This document shows positions 1 to 8,519 of a stretch of 64,000 nucleotides of DNA, piece by piece. The notes under the pieces are model-generated. The model did no database searches. It had not been told where the DNA came from and was given only the letters and a program-made list of their open reading frames with translations. Position 1 is the first letter of the stretch, and every line of letters begins with the position of its first letter. A program made the translations under genes and the position numbers. This DNA comes from Devosia sp. Leaf420 (lineage in GTDB: Bacteria; Pseudomonadota; Alphaproteobacteria; Rhizobiales; Devosiaceae). Location of the stretch: the NCBI RefSeq assembly GCF_001425445.1, contig NZ_LMQU01000011.1:310326-374325 (forward strand). The letters are read 5' to 3'.

Positions 1-25
1 TTGGCACGAGAATGTGACCGAACAG

Positions 26-54
26 AAAAAGCCCCACCGAAGCGGGGCTTTTTT
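26..54. terminator. Bidirectional-looking intrinsic terminator downstream of gap
   Basis: A GC stem (AGCCCC at 30-35 with GGGGCT at 44-49) is flanked by an A-run on the left and a T-run on the right, so it can terminate in either direction. On the minus strand it lies just beyond the gap stop codon at 61-63 and would end the tkt-gap transcript. The other 25 bases to the left edge hold nothing recognisable. Confidence 0.8.
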
Positions 55-60
55 GTTTGT

Positions 61-1068
61 TTAGAGCGTCTTGCCGAGCGCGACGGCCGTATCGGCCATG
101 CGGTTCGAGAAGCCCCATTCATTGTCGTACCAGGAAAGGACCGATACGAAATTGCCGTCCATCACCTTGGTCTGGTCGAGCGCCATGGTGGAGGAGTGCG
201 GGTCGTGATTGAAGTCGATCGAAACGTTGGGCTGTTCGGTATAGCCGAGGACGCCCTTGAGTTCGCCATCGGCATACTTCTTGACCATGGCGTTGATCTC
301 TTCGGAGGTCACATTGCGCTTGGCAATGAACTTGAAGTCGACGCAGGAGACGTTCGGGGTCGGCACGCGGATCGAGACGCCGTCGAGCTTGCCCTTGAGT
401 TCGGGCAGCACGAGGCCGATGGCCTTGGCAGCGCCGGTCGAGGTCGGGATCTGCGAGAGCGCAGCCGCGCGGCCGCGATAGAGATCCTTGTGCATGGTGT
501 CGAGGGTCGGCTGATCACCCGTATAGGAGTGGATCGTCGTCATCATGCCCTTCTCGATGCCGAACTCCTTGTGGAGCACATAGGCGAGCGGAGCGAGGCA
601 GTTGGTCGTGCACGAGGCGTTCGAGATCACCACGTCGTCCTTGGTGAGGGACTGGTGGTTGATGCCGAAGACGATGGTCTTGTCGGCGCCGTCGCCGGGA
701 GCCGAAATGATCACCTTCTTGGCGCCAGCCTTGATATGGGCCGAGGCTTTTTCCTTGGAGGTGAAGATACCGGTGCACTCGAGCGCGATATCGATGTTCA
801 TCGCGGCATGCGGCAGGTTCGCCGGATCACGCTCTGCGGTCACCTTGATCGGGCCACGACCAACGTCGATGGTGTCGCCCGAAACGGTTACGGTATGCGG
901 AAAACGGCCGTGGACACTGTCGAAGCGCAGGAGATGCGCATTGGTTTCGACCGGGCCGAGATCGTTGATTGCAACGACTTCGATGTCGGTGCGGCCGGAT
1001 TCGATGATGGCGCGCAGGATATTGCGGCCGATACGACCAAAACCGTTGATGGCGACGCGAACTGCCAT
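61..1068 (-). CDS. gap: Glyceraldehyde-3-phosphate dehydrogenase, type I
   Basis: The 335-residue protein has the usual length for phosphorylating NAD-dependent GAPDH, which oxidises glyceraldehyde 3-phosphate to 1,3-bisphosphoglycerate in the cytoplasm. The N-terminal Rossmann start ([12 protein letters not shown]) and the active-site motif [12 protein letters not shown] with the nucleophile Cys153 are both present, as is the C-terminal [12 protein letters not shown] signature. It lies 49 bp downstream of tkt on the same strand, so the two are probably one transcript ending at the hairpin at 26-54. In many related genomes pgk follows gap; it is not in this window. The function is secure. The assignment to glycolysis versus gluconeogenesis is not visible here, but the neighbouring fba and tkt make both likely. 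Confidence 0.97.
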   Translation of the reverse strand: MAVRVAINGFGRIGRNILRAIIESGRTDIEVVAINDLGPVETNAHLLRFDSVHGRFPHTVTVSGDTIDVGRGPIKVTAERDPANLPHAAMNIDIALECTGIFTSKEKASAHIKAGAKKVIISAPGDGADKTIVFGINHQSLTKDDVVISNASCTTNCLAPLAYVLHKEFGIEKGMMTTIHSYTGDQPTLDTMHKDLYRGRAAALSQIPTSTGAAKAIGLVLPELKGKLDGVSIRVPTPNVSCVDFKFIAKRNVTSEEINAMVKKYADGELKGVLGYTEQPNVSIDFNHDPHSSTMALDQTKVMDGNFVSVLSWYDNEWGFSNRMADTAVALGKTL

Positions 1069-1117
1069 GATTTGACGCTCCTAGAGGGAGGGGAGGAGAA
1101 AGGGAGGCGCGGCTCTC

Positions 1118-3094
1118 TTACACTTGGGCGGTGACGGCTTCAACAACGGCCTTGGCCGTAATACCAAAGTGCTCATAGAGCGCTTCGATCGGGCCCGATG
1201 CACCAAAGGAGTGCATGCCGACGAAGCGGCCCTTGTCGCCGAGGAGCTTGGACCAGCTCATTTCGATACCGGCTTCGACGGCAACGCGCGCCTTGGCCTT
1301 GCCGAGCACTTCGGCCTTATAGGCGTCGGACTGCTTGGCAAAGAGCTCCATGGACGGCACGGAGACGACGCGGGCCGAAATGCCCTTCTCGGTCAATTGC
1401 TTCTGCGCTTCGACGGCGATGGCCACTTCCGAACCGGTCGCGAAGATGACGGCATCGGCATCGGCCGGGCCGACAAGCGTGTAAGCGCCCTTGGCCGACT
1501 TGTTCTCGGTCGAGTTTTCGGTGCGGACGGCCGGCAGGTTCTGGCGCGACAGCGCGAGGATCGAGGGAGCCTTGTCGCTCTTGAGGGCGATTTCCCAGCA
1601 CTCGGCAGCTTCCACCGCATCGGCCGGACGCAGCACGAGAAGGTTCGGGATGGCGCGCAGCGCGGTCAGATGTTCGACCGGCTGGTGGGTCGGGCCGTCT
1701 TCGCCAAGGCCGATGGAATCGTGGGTCATGACATAGATGACGCGCTGTTCCATCAGCGCCGAAAGGCGGATCGCGGGGCGGGCATAGTCGGTAAAGACCA
1801 TGAACGTGCCGCCATAGGGGATGAGACCGCCATGGAGCGCCACGCCGTTCATTGCGGCGCCCATTTCATGCTCGCGGATGCCGTACATCATGTAGCGGCC
1901 AAGACGGTTGTCAGCCTGGAAGGGCAGCGTCTCGGGCGTATTGGTGAGGTTCGAGTGGGTCAGGTCGGCAGAACCAGCCAGCGTTTCGGGCAGCGCCTTG
2001 TTGATGACTTCGAGCGCCATCTGGCTCGACTTGCGGGTCGCGACCTTTGGCTTGTCGGCGACGAGCTTTTCCTTATAGGCGGCAAAGGTGGCGTCAAAAT
2101 CGGCCGGCAGCTTGCCAGCCATGCGGCGCTCGAACTCGGCCTTCTTGTCGGACTTGCCGAGACGCGCTTCCCATTCGCCGCGCACGTTCTGCGAGCGGGT
2201 GCCCGCAGCGCGCCAGGCGTCGAGAATATGGGTCGGAACTTCAAACGCCGGATAGTCGATGCCGAGCGCCTGCTTGGCGCCGGCCAGTTCTTCGGCACCG
2301 AGCGGCGAGCCATGCACCTTTTCCGTGCCGGCTTTCTTCGGCGCACCAAAACCGATCGTGGTCTTGGCCGCGATCAGCGTCGGTTTGTCGGTCGATGCCT
2401 TGGCTTCGATCAGTGCCTTTTCGATGGCGTCCTGATCGTGGCCGTCGATCTCGATCGTGTTCCAGCCGACAGCCTTGAAGCGGGCGATCTGGTCGGTCGA
2501 GTCGGCATTGGAGACCTTGCCGTCGATGGTGATGTTGTTGTTGTCCCAGATCAGCACAAGCTTGTTGAGCTTGAGGTGACCAGCGAGCGAGATCGCTTCC
2601 TGGGAAATGCCTTCCATGAGGCAACCGTCGCCGCAGAGCACCCAGGTGTGGTGATCAACGATATCGGAGCCGAACTCGGCGGCAAGCTTGGCTTCGGCAA
2701 CGGCAAACCCGACCGAATTGGCAAGCCCCTGACCGAGCGGACCCGTGGTGGTTTCGATGCCGGTGGCGTGGCCGAATTCGGGGTGGCCGGCGGTCTTCGA
2801 GCCAAGCTGGCGGAAGTTCTTGACCTGATCGATGGTCATGTCTTCGTAGCCAAGCAGGTAGAGTGAGGAATAGAGCAGCATCGAGCCGTGGCCGGCCGAG
2901 AGAATGAAGCGGTCGCGATCGGCCCAATGGGGGTTCGCGGGATCGAACTTCATCACCTTGGTAAAGAGCACCGTGGCGATATCGGCGCAGCCCATGGGCA
3001 GGCCGGGGTGACCGGAATTCGCCTTTTCGACCGCGTCCATGGCAAGGGACCGGATCGCATTGGCCAATTCGTTCTGCTGGGCTGTGTTCGTCAT
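1118..3094 (-). CDS. tkt: Transketolase
   Basis: This 658-residue protein is a full-length transketolase, the thiamine-diphosphate enzyme that moves two-carbon ketol units in the pentose phosphate pathway. The SGHPGLPMG segment (27-35), the ThDP/Mg motif GDGCLMEG (155-162) and the central pyrimidine-domain segment [13 protein letters not shown] are all present. The open frame extends upstream to 3223, but the extra 43 residues (including [10 protein letters not shown]) do not look like transketolase. I therefore chose the ATG at 3094, whose product begins [10 protein letters not shown] as expected for the family. It precedes gap in the same direction with a 49-bp gap. Confidence 0.97.
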   Translation of the reverse strand: MTNTAQQNELANAIRSLAMDAVEKANSGHPGLPMGCADIATVLFTKVMKFDPANPHWADRDRFILSAGHGSMLLYSSLYLLGYEDMTIDQVKNFRQLGSKTAGHPEFGHATGIETTTGPLGQGLANSVGFAVAEAKLAAEFGSDIVDHHTWVLCGDGCLMEGISQEAISLAGHLKLNKLVLIWDNNNITIDGKVSNADSTDQIARFKAVGWNTIEIDGHDQDAIEKALIEAKASTDKPTLIAAKTTIGFGAPKKAGTEKVHGSPLGAEELAGAKQALGIDYPAFEVPTHILDAWRAAGTRSQNVRGEWEARLGKSDKKAEFERRMAGKLPADFDATFAAYKEKLVADKPKVATRKSSQMALEVINKALPETLAGSADLTHSNLTNTPETLPFQADNRLGRYMMYGIREHEMGAAMNGVALHGGLIPYGGTFMVFTDYARPAIRLSALMEQRVIYVMTHDSIGLGEDGPTHQPVEHLTALRAIPNLLVLRPADAVEAAECWEIALKSDKAPSILALSRQNLPAVRTENSTENKSAKGAYTLVGPADADAVIFATGSEVAIAVEAQKQLTEKGISARVVSVPSMELFAKQSDAYKAEVLGKAKARVAVEAGIEMSWSKLLGDKGRFVGMHSFGASGPIEALYEHFGITAKAVVEAVTAQV

Positions 3095-3341
3095 CGTCTG
3101 GGCCGCTCTCTGATGCTGAGGAAGGCAGGGAATAAGGGGATGAGAGGCGCGGAAGCCTCCTCCCAAAGGCGGTTTGAGGCATAACAGGTTCGGCCCTTGT
3201 GTCAATGTCACGAGGGGCCGCACCCGTCCACTTTGGCGCGTGTTTTGCCCTGGATCAGGCGGGCTTCCAGTTGCAAAGACTGTGGGGTTCGGGCACGCTC
3301 AGAAGATTGAATCGGCGTTGCGTTTAGGATAGTTGCGGCCA

Positions 3342-3629
3342 ATGAGTGACGGACACGATGAAGACGGGCTCGTCGCAGCATCAAACCGCTTCGACAAGGC
3401 CCTCGGCCGGCTCGACCAGAGCCTTGCCGATCTGACCGGCCGCATGCAGCGCCTGAAGCGCATCGAGGTCGATACCCAGCGCCTCGTCCAGGAACGCGCT
3501 CGACTCGCGACCGAACTCGACAAGACCTCCGCCCGCGCCAAGCGTCTCGACGACAGCGCTCATGACGTCTCGCGCCGGCTGGTCGAGGCTATGGAAACCG
3601 TGCGGGCCGTGCTCGCCAAAACGGAGTAG
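3342..3629 (+). CDS. DUF4164-type coiled-coil protein next to ZapA
   Basis: This 95-residue, highly charged, almost wholly helical protein resembles the alphaproteobacterial DUF4164 family. Heptad-like spacing of Leu/Val/Ile with Arg/Glu/Asp from about residue 15 to 90 predicts one long coiled coil. There is no membrane segment. I chose the ATG at 3342 over an upstream TTG at 3333 because the product MSDGHDEDG is family-like. It ends 3 bp before zapA, so the two are almost certainly co-transcribed and probably act together at the division site. That role is inferred from context only. Confidence 0.8.
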   Translation: MSDGHDEDGLVAASNRFDKALGRLDQSLADLTGRMQRLKRIEVDTQRLVQERARLATELDKTSARAKRLDDSAHDVSRRLVEAMETVRAVLAKTE

Positions 3630-3632
3630 GCC

Positions 3633-4007
3633 ATGCCCGAGGTCAATGTCGAAATCAATGGCCGCCGCTACCGCATGGCCTGCGAAGAAGGGCAGCAAGG
3701 CCACCTGATCGCCCTTGCCGAACGTTTTAACGCCAGCGTCGAGGGGCTCAAGGGTGCTGTCGGCGAAATTGGGGACACGAGGCTGACGGTGATGGCGGGC
3801 ATCGCCGTGCTCGATGAATTGGCTGAAGCCGAGCGCAGGATTGCGGCGCTCGAGGCCGAGGTGGAGACGCTGACCGCAGCGGGCCACCAGATCGCCGATG
3901 AGCTTGAAGCGACGGAACAGGCTTTTGCGGGGAAGCTCGATCAGGCGGCGAAGGTGCTGAACTCGATCGCCGGCGTGCTCGACGAAACGGCGCCTTTGCA
4001 GAGCTGA
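3633..4007 (+). CDS. zapA: Cell division protein ZapA
   Basis: The 124-residue protein has the ZapA layout: an N-terminal beta-rich head (PEVNVEINGRRYRMAC) followed by a long helix that forms a tetrameric coiled coil. ZapA binds FtsZ filaments and promotes their bundling at mid-cell. The head contains the typical GRRYRM and EEGQQGHLIALAERF segments. It follows the DUF4164-type gene after only 3 bp. In many alphaproteobacteria 6S RNA and a 5-formyltetrahydrofolate cyclo-ligase follow zapA; here the next 168 bp hold only a palindromic repeat and I could not recognise 6S RNA. Confidence 0.88.
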   Translation: MPEVNVEINGRRYRMACEEGQQGHLIALAERFNASVEGLKGAVGEIGDTRLTVMAGIAVLDELAEAERRIAALEAEVETLTAAGHQIADELEATEQAFAGKLDQAAKVLNSIAGVLDETAPLQS

Positions 4008-4067
4008 GGCGTCGCGTCCCTTAGCTTGGTTGAGGCACAGTCTTCAGTTGTTCCAAAACCGCCGGCT

Positions 4068-4135
4068 GTCATCCCGGCCTTGAGCCGGGATCCATCTTGA
4101 GATCTCAGGATGGGCCCCGGCTTTCGCCGGGGTGA
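4068..4135. repeat. Palindromic intergenic repeat, family A copy 1
   Basis: Two hairpins, GTCATCCCGGC...GCCGGGAT and CCCCGGC...GCCGGGGTGAC, flank a short AT-richer core containing GATCTCAGGATGG. Closely matching copies lie at 24271-24340 and 33732-33800, with a degenerate one at 37296-37368. All are between genes, here between zapA and the convergent aldo/keto reductase. Confidence 0.85.
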
Positions 4136-4175
4136 CCATCTCGGTCTTGGTTGTTTCAGTGCCGGAGTAAACGCC

Positions 4176-5006
4176 TTAAAACTTCGCCGTCAGCGGATCA
4201 GAACCCAAACGCCCGGCTTCATTATCCAGCCCATTGATCGCCGCCTTGTCCTCGGCGCTCAGTTCAAAGTCGAAAACGTCAAAATTCTCGACGATACGGC
4301 TCGGCGTCACCGATTTCGGGATAACCACCAGCCCCTCTTCGATATGCCAGCGAATGATCACCTGAGCCGGGCTCTTGCCATGGCGCTGGGCGATATCGGC
4401 GATGGTCTGGTCTTCGAGCATCTTCCCTTGGCCAAGCGGGCTCCAGCTTTCGGTGATGATCCCCTTCGGCTCATAGCGGGCGCGGAGCTTGCGCTGCTGA
4501 AAGCGCGGATGAAGCTGGACCTGATTGATGACCGGCAATTGCCCGGTCGCGGCTTCGAGTTCATCGATATAGGTGCCCTCGAAATTGGAAACACCGATCG
4601 AGCGCGCCTTGCCCTCTTCCTTGAGCTTTACCAGCGACTGCCAGGTCTCGACATATTTGCCGCGATAGGCCGAGGGCCAGTGGATGAGATAGAGATCGAC
4701 ATAGTCGGTGCCGAGACGCTTTAGCGACGCATCCATGGCGCGCAGGGTCTGGTCAAAGCCCTGATCGTCGTTCCAAACTTTGGTGGTGAGGAAAATATCG
4801 CCACGCGCGACGCCGGACTGGCGGATGCCTTCGCCGACACCCTCTTCGTTTTGATAGACGGCGGCCGTATCGATGTGGCGATAGCCTGTCTTGAGCGCTG
4901 TCGATACTGCTTCGACGGCGACATCGTTGGGCGTCTGCCAGACACCGAGCCCGACTTGGGGAATGCTGCGGCCATCATGAAAAGTCACGTGAGGTTGCGT
5001 GCTCAT
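4176..5006 (-). CDS. Aldo/keto reductase, 2,5-diketo-D-gluconate reductase-like
   Basis: The 276-residue protein is an NADPH-dependent aldo/keto reductase of the AKR5-like group (DkgA/DkgB type), with a TIM barrel and no signal peptide. The signatures GYRHIDTAAVYQNEEGVGEG (catalytic Asp and Tyr), LTTKVWND (catalytic Lys) and DLYLIHWP (His) are intact, and IPKSVTPSRIVEN is the C-terminal cofactor-binding motif. I used the ATG at 5006 (MSTQPHVTFHDG); an upstream extension to 5108 is not family-like. It is divergent from fba with about 200 bp between. The substrate cannot be told from sequence; small aldehydes such as methylglyoxal or keto-sugars are usual for the group. Confidence 0.88.
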   Translation of the reverse strand: MSTQPHVTFHDGRSIPQVGLGVWQTPNDVAVEAVSTALKTGYRHIDTAAVYQNEEGVGEGIRQSGVARGDIFLTTKVWNDDQGFDQTLRAMDASLKRLGTDYVDLYLIHWPSAYRGKYVETWQSLVKLKEEGKARSIGVSNFEGTYIDELEAATGQLPVINQVQLHPRFQQRKLRARYEPKGIITESWSPLGQGKMLEDQTIADIAQRHGKSPAQVIIRWHIEEGLVVIPKSVTPSRIVENFDVFDFELSAEDKAAINGLDNEAGRLGSDPLTAKF

Positions 5007-5113
5007 TCTGCTATCCGTTATTTTGGGAAAGAAGGTGGAATTGATCGTCACCTTACGATAAACGCGAAGAGCCGAAAAGTTCCCTCGGTCACTACCATAC
5101 AAGATCATCCTTT

Positions 5114-5162
5114 CGTCTGATAACCCAAGGTCTAATCGACTAGACGGGCCGAAAGTCTAATC
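5114..5162. promoter_or_regulatory. Inverted and direct repeats between the aldo/keto reductase and fba
   Basis: An inverted repeat GTCTA-N6-TAGAC occupies 5130-5145. The half-motif GTCTAAT recurs at 5155-5161, and a weaker GTCTGAT lies at 5115-5121. The cluster sits in the divergent promoter region of the reductase (start 5006) and fba (start 5207), so it is a plausible operator. The cognate regulator is unknown. Confidence 0.4.
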
Positions 5163-5206
5163 TTTAGGGCAACGTTCATTCCCCTCAGATTAAGGCCGGA
5201 GACCCG

Positions 5207-6235
5207 ATGACCAAGTCGCTCAATGCCATTGCCCAAAAGCTGATGACGCACGGCCAGGGCATTCTAGCCGCCGACGAGTCTGAGGGCACAATTGCCAAAC
5301 GCTTCGCCAAGATCAACCTGCCCAATTCGCTCGACCTGCGCCGCGACTATCGCGAAATGCTGTTCCGCTCGACCGAAGCGATGACCAAGTATATTTCGGG
5401 CGTGATCCTGACCGAAGAAACCCTCGAACAATCTGCAGCCGACGGCACGCCCTTCCGCGCCATTCTTGCCGATGCCGATACTATTCCCGGTATCAAGGTC
5501 GACCGCGGCGCCTTCCCCATGCCGGGCGATAGCGGCGAGAAAATCACCGAAGGTCTTGATGGCCTGCGCCAGCGCCTAGAGCGCTATGCGACCCTTGGCG
5601 CCGGCTTTGCCAAGTGGCGCGCCGTCATCACCATCAATGACGTGGCGCCCACCCGCAACAATATCCGCGCCAATGCACATGCCCTTGCGCGCTATGCCAT
5701 CCTTTGCCAGGAAGCCGGCATCGTGCCGATCGTCGAGCCGGAGGTCGTCGGCGATGGCGATCCGGGCAATCACTCGCTTGAGCGCAGTGCTCAGGTGACT
5801 GGCGAAGTCCTAGAGAATGTCTTCAAGGAACTGCGCCTTGCCGGCGTCGATCTCTCGGGCATGCTCCTCAAGCCCAATATGGTCCTGCCCGGCGTCAATT
5901 CGCGTGATCGGCCATCGGTAGAGGAAGTCGCTAAGCGCACCGTTGAAGTGCTCAAGGAACACGTGCCAGCCGCCGTACCCGGCATCGCTTTCCTTTCAGG
6001 TGGCCAGACCGACGAAGAGGCGACGGCCCACCTTTCGGCTATGAACAATATTCCGTTCAAGCCCTGGCCGATGACCTTCTCCTATGGCCGCGCATTGCAA
6101 AATGTTGCGCTCCGCACCTGGGCCGGCCGCCGCGAAAATTTTCCAGCCGCGCAAGCCGCCTTCACCCACCGCGCCCACATGAATTCGCTCGCCGCCCTTG
6201 GCGAATGGAACAACACGGTCGACCGCGCGGCCTGA
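5207..6235 (+). CDS. fba: Fructose-bisphosphate aldolase class I
   Basis: The 342-residue protein is a class I (Schiff-base, metal-independent) aldolase that interconverts fructose 1,6-bisphosphate with dihydroxyacetone phosphate and glyceraldehyde 3-phosphate. Diagnostic segments are GQGILAADESEGTIAKRF near the N-terminus, IVPIVEPEV, and LLKPNMVLPG with the Schiff-base lysine, followed by IAFLSGGQTDEEAT. The length and motifs match the animal-like class I family also found in many rhizobia. A strong intrinsic terminator follows at 6262-6300. It lies near gap and tkt but on the other strand. Confidence 0.96.
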   Translation: MTKSLNAIAQKLMTHGQGILAADESEGTIAKRFAKINLPNSLDLRRDYREMLFRSTEAMTKYISGVILTEETLEQSAADGTPFRAILADADTIPGIKVDRGAFPMPGDSGEKITEGLDGLRQRLERYATLGAGFAKWRAVITINDVAPTRNNIRANAHALARYAILCQEAGIVPIVEPEVVGDGDPGNHSLERSAQVTGEVLENVFKELRLAGVDLSGMLLKPNMVLPGVNSRDRPSVEEVAKRTVEVLKEHVPAAVPGIAFLSGGQTDEEATAHLSAMNNIPFKPWPMTFSYGRALQNVALRTWAGRRENFPAAQAAFTHRAHMNSLAALGEWNNTVDRAA

Positions 6236-6261
6236 TCCGTTCGACGTCCCAACGTCACGAC

Positions 6262-6300
6262 TGGCGTGTCTCCGAAAGGGGGCACGCCATTTTTGTTTTC
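6262..6300 (+). terminator. Intrinsic terminator of fba
   Basis: TGGCGTG at 6262-6268 pairs with CACGCCA at 6283-6289. The stem extends inward through CTCC/GGGG pairs to a GAAA tetraloop. A T-rich run (TTTTTGTTTT) follows, 27 bp after the fba stop codon. Confidence 0.88.
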
Positions 6301-6327
6301 GGGATTGGAGAGGAGGTTAGCGCCTGT

Positions 6328-6446
6328 CCAACCCCCCCCCCTTCCTCCCCATCAAGGGGGAGGTGTCGTATTGAGGGCTTGGTGAGATGTCGCCCAGATC
6401 ACAAATCTGCACCTCCCCCTCGATGGGGAAGGCCGGGAGGGGGTGA
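6328..6446. repeat. Palindromic intergenic repeat, family B copy 1
   Basis: Two short hairpins built from C-runs and G-runs (CCTCCCC-ATCAA-GGGGGAGG and CCTCCCCCTCGATGGGG) are separated by about 35 bp, and the outer flanks CCCCC/GGGGGTGAC are complementary. Related units occur at 61267-61374 and 62920-63042. With the fba terminator, this accounts for the 334 bp between fba and the ThiE-like gene. Confidence 0.75.
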
Positions 6447-6569
6447 CTAGGTAAGCCGACTGCAGTCACCCCCGCATTGCCTCCCCCACCACCATGCCCT
6501 ATGGAAACCCCGTCCCTTTCTTGCCAAAATGCCAGCCTAGGGACCTCTTGCGCTTATTCCGGGATTTCC

Positions 6570-7169
6570 ATGGCTCCCCAGCTTTATCTCATCACGCCGC
6601 CTGACCCCGATGCCGCCGACTTTCCGCGGCGGCTGATGGCTGTGCTTACCGGGCCCGAAATCGCAGCGCTTCTCATTCGCCGCGGCAGCCTTGCCGATGC
6701 GGCTTACGCTGAACTCGCCGAACGGTTGGTGCAGGTTGGGCAGGCAGCGGGCGCAGCCGTGCTCGTCGAAGACGATGTGGCGCTGGCCCAGTCGATTGGC
6801 GCCGATGGCGTCCATGTGACTGAAGGCGGGATCAAGGCTATTCGCGCCGCCGTCGCCGCGCTCAAGCCCGATGGCATTGTCGGGGCCGGCAATGTGCGCT
6901 CGCGCCATGATGCCATGAGCTTTGGCGAACTTGATATCGATTATGTTTTCTTCGGTCCGCTCGGCGGCACGCCCGATCCCGAGGCTGCCGAACTTGCGCA
7001 GTGGTGGGCCGAGACGTTTGAAGTCCCGGCTGTCCATTCCAATCCCGCGGCAGACGCCCAAAATCCAGACCTGACCGGCGCCGAGTTTCTTGCGCTCTCC
7101 GATTGCGTGTGGTCGACGAAAGACCCAACAGCCTCGCTCGCCGCCTTTGCGGCAAAGGAAAAAGCATGA
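6570..7169 (+). CDS. Thiamine phosphate synthase-like (ThiE/TenI family) protein
   Basis: This 199-residue TIM-barrel protein belongs to the ThiE/TenI family. Family-like segments include QLYLITPPDP at the start, GADGVHVTEGG in the middle and the C-terminal GELDIDYVFFGPLGGTPDPE. True ThiE joins hydroxymethylpyrimidine diphosphate and thiazole phosphate. Here the usual substrate-binding sequences are altered (VTEGG rather than HVGQ-D, and no clear TTK after GP), so it may be a TenI-like or non-catalytic paralogue. No TPP riboswitch or other thi gene is nearby. It overlaps the following Sel1 gene by 4 bp (ATGA), indicating co-translation. I chose the ATG at 6570. Confidence 0.72.
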   Translation: MAPQLYLITPPDPDAADFPRRLMAVLTGPEIAALLIRRGSLADAAYAELAERLVQVGQAAGAAVLVEDDVALAQSIGADGVHVTEGGIKAIRAAVAALKPDGIVGAGNVRSRHDAMSFGELDIDYVFFGPLGGTPDPEAAELAQWWAETFEVPAVHSNPAADAQNPDLTGAEFLALSDCVWSTKDPTASLAAFAAKEKA

Positions 7170-8386
7170 TCTGGCGCGCGCCGCTCCTGGCGCTGCTACT
7201 CGCTTCGACCCCGTTGACCGCCTTTGCACAGGATGCCGCGGCGCCGACAGAAACGCCTGAAGCCACGACACCGGCCGAAGAAACGCCAGCGCCAAATTTT
7301 GAAGCGGCGCCAGGCGCGGCCGAGGATATTTCCAATGCTATTTTCGGCGGCGGAGCGGAGCCGGACTTTGCCTTCGGCGCCTTCCAGCGCGGCTATTTTC
7401 TTACAGCGCTTGAATTGGCTTTGCCGCGCGCCGAAAAGGGTGATGCGCCAGCCCAGACGCTGATTGCAGAGATCTATTCAAAGGGCCTCGGCGTCGCACA
7501 AAACGACGAACGCGCCGCGGGCTGGTATCAGCTTGCCTCGAAAAATGGCGATACGCTCGCGACCTTCGAACTTGGCCTTCTCTATCAGGACGGCGTCGGC
7601 GTCGCGCAGGATCGCAAAAAGGCCGCCGAACTCTTCAAGCAGGCCGCCGACAAGGGCTATCCGCCTGCAAAATACAATCTTGCGCTGCTTCATGTCGAAG
7701 GCATCTATGCCGATCCGAGCCTGACGACCGCAGCGACCCTCATGCGCGAAGCGGCGGAAACGGAACTGCCCGAAGCGCAGTATGACTATGGTTCGATGCT
7801 GATCGAAGGCGCCGGCGTTGCGCCCAACGAGGCGGAGGGGGCCCGCTATATCGGGCTCGCCGCCGAGCAGAACCTCACCGCTGCCCAGGTCGATTACGCC
7901 ACCCTCCTCTATCTCGGCCGCGGCATTGCCAAGGATGTAGCGGCTGCCGTGCTCTGGTATGAGCGCGCTGCCGAAGGCGGCAATCCTGTCGCACAGAACC
8001 GGCTGGCAAAGCTCGTCGCCGTCGGCGAAGGCACGGCGCTCGATCTCGAAACCGCTGCCATGTGGCGCGCTCTCGCGCGGCGGCAGGGCTTGTCCGATCC
8101 GACGCTTGATCGCCTTCTCGTCTCGATCCAGCCCGAGGCTTTGGCGCGCGCCGAAGAAAGGGCGCGTTTCTGGCCATCGGTGCCGCCGAGCGTCGAAACC
8201 ATCGCGGTCATTCCCACCACGCCACAGACGGCAGGGCCGCAATTGCCGACCCCCACCGATATGGAAAATGCACCGAGCAAGGTCGTCGTGCCGAGCGTCG
8301 ATGGCGCCGATGCACCGGCTGAAACACCTGTGCCGAGCGATACGCCTGTCGTCCCCACGGAAACCCCACCGGCGCAAAACCCTTGA
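7166..8386 (+). CDS. Exported Sel1-repeat (TPR-like) protein
   Basis: The 406-residue protein starts with a clear Sec signal peptide (about residues 1-22, ending AFA before QDA). A Pro/Thr/Glu-rich linker follows, then at least six Sel1-like repeats between about residues 85 and 320 (for example SKGLGVAQNDERAAGWYQLA and YQDGVGVAQDRKKAAELFKQ). The C-terminal 55 residues are a Pro/Thr/Val-rich tail. Sel1 repeats form alpha-solenoid protein-binding scaffolds; the partner is unknown. The start codon overlaps the stop codon of the ThiE-like gene. A periplasmic location is inferred from the signal peptide. Confidence 0.88.
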   Translation: MIWRAPLLALLLASTPLTAFAQDAAAPTETPEATTPAEETPAPNFEAAPGAAEDISNAIFGGGAEPDFAFGAFQRGYFLTALELALPRAEKGDAPAQTLIAEIYSKGLGVAQNDERAAGWYQLASKNGDTLATFELGLLYQDGVGVAQDRKKAAELFKQAADKGYPPAKYNLALLHVEGIYADPSLTTAATLMREAAETELPEAQYDYGSMLIEGAGVAPNEAEGARYIGLAAEQNLTAAQVDYATLLYLGRGIAKDVAAAVLWYERAAEGGNPVAQNRLAKLVAVGEGTALDLETAAMWRALARRQGLSDPTLDRLLVSIQPEALARAEERARFWPSVPPSVETIAVIPTTPQTAGPQLPTPTDMENAPSKVVVPSVDGADAPAETPVPSDTPVVPTETPPAQNP

Positions 8387-8519
8387 ACCGAGCAGGGTTC
8401 TGAGGCAATAAGCCGCCAAACTTTCAATCAGCGGCAGGGCTTGGCCCAAGTGAGGCCGCGCCGGGATGTCTCGTCCCGGCGGGTCCGACACACCGCTTGA
8501 ACCAGCGAGCTTGAAAACA

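Noticed and set aside
1..1134. Long forward open frame opposite gap, and many similar frames opposite other genes
   Set aside because: They mirror the high-GC third-position pattern of true genes on the other strand and show no family features; the real genes are gap and the other listed ones.
4008..4175. 6S RNA after zapA
   Set aside because: The interval is only 168 bp and is mostly the palindromic repeat; no long bulged hairpin typical of 6S RNA is visible.
6328..6446. CRISPR-like repeats
   Set aside because: Only two imperfect hairpin units, no regular spacers, and no cas genes in the window.
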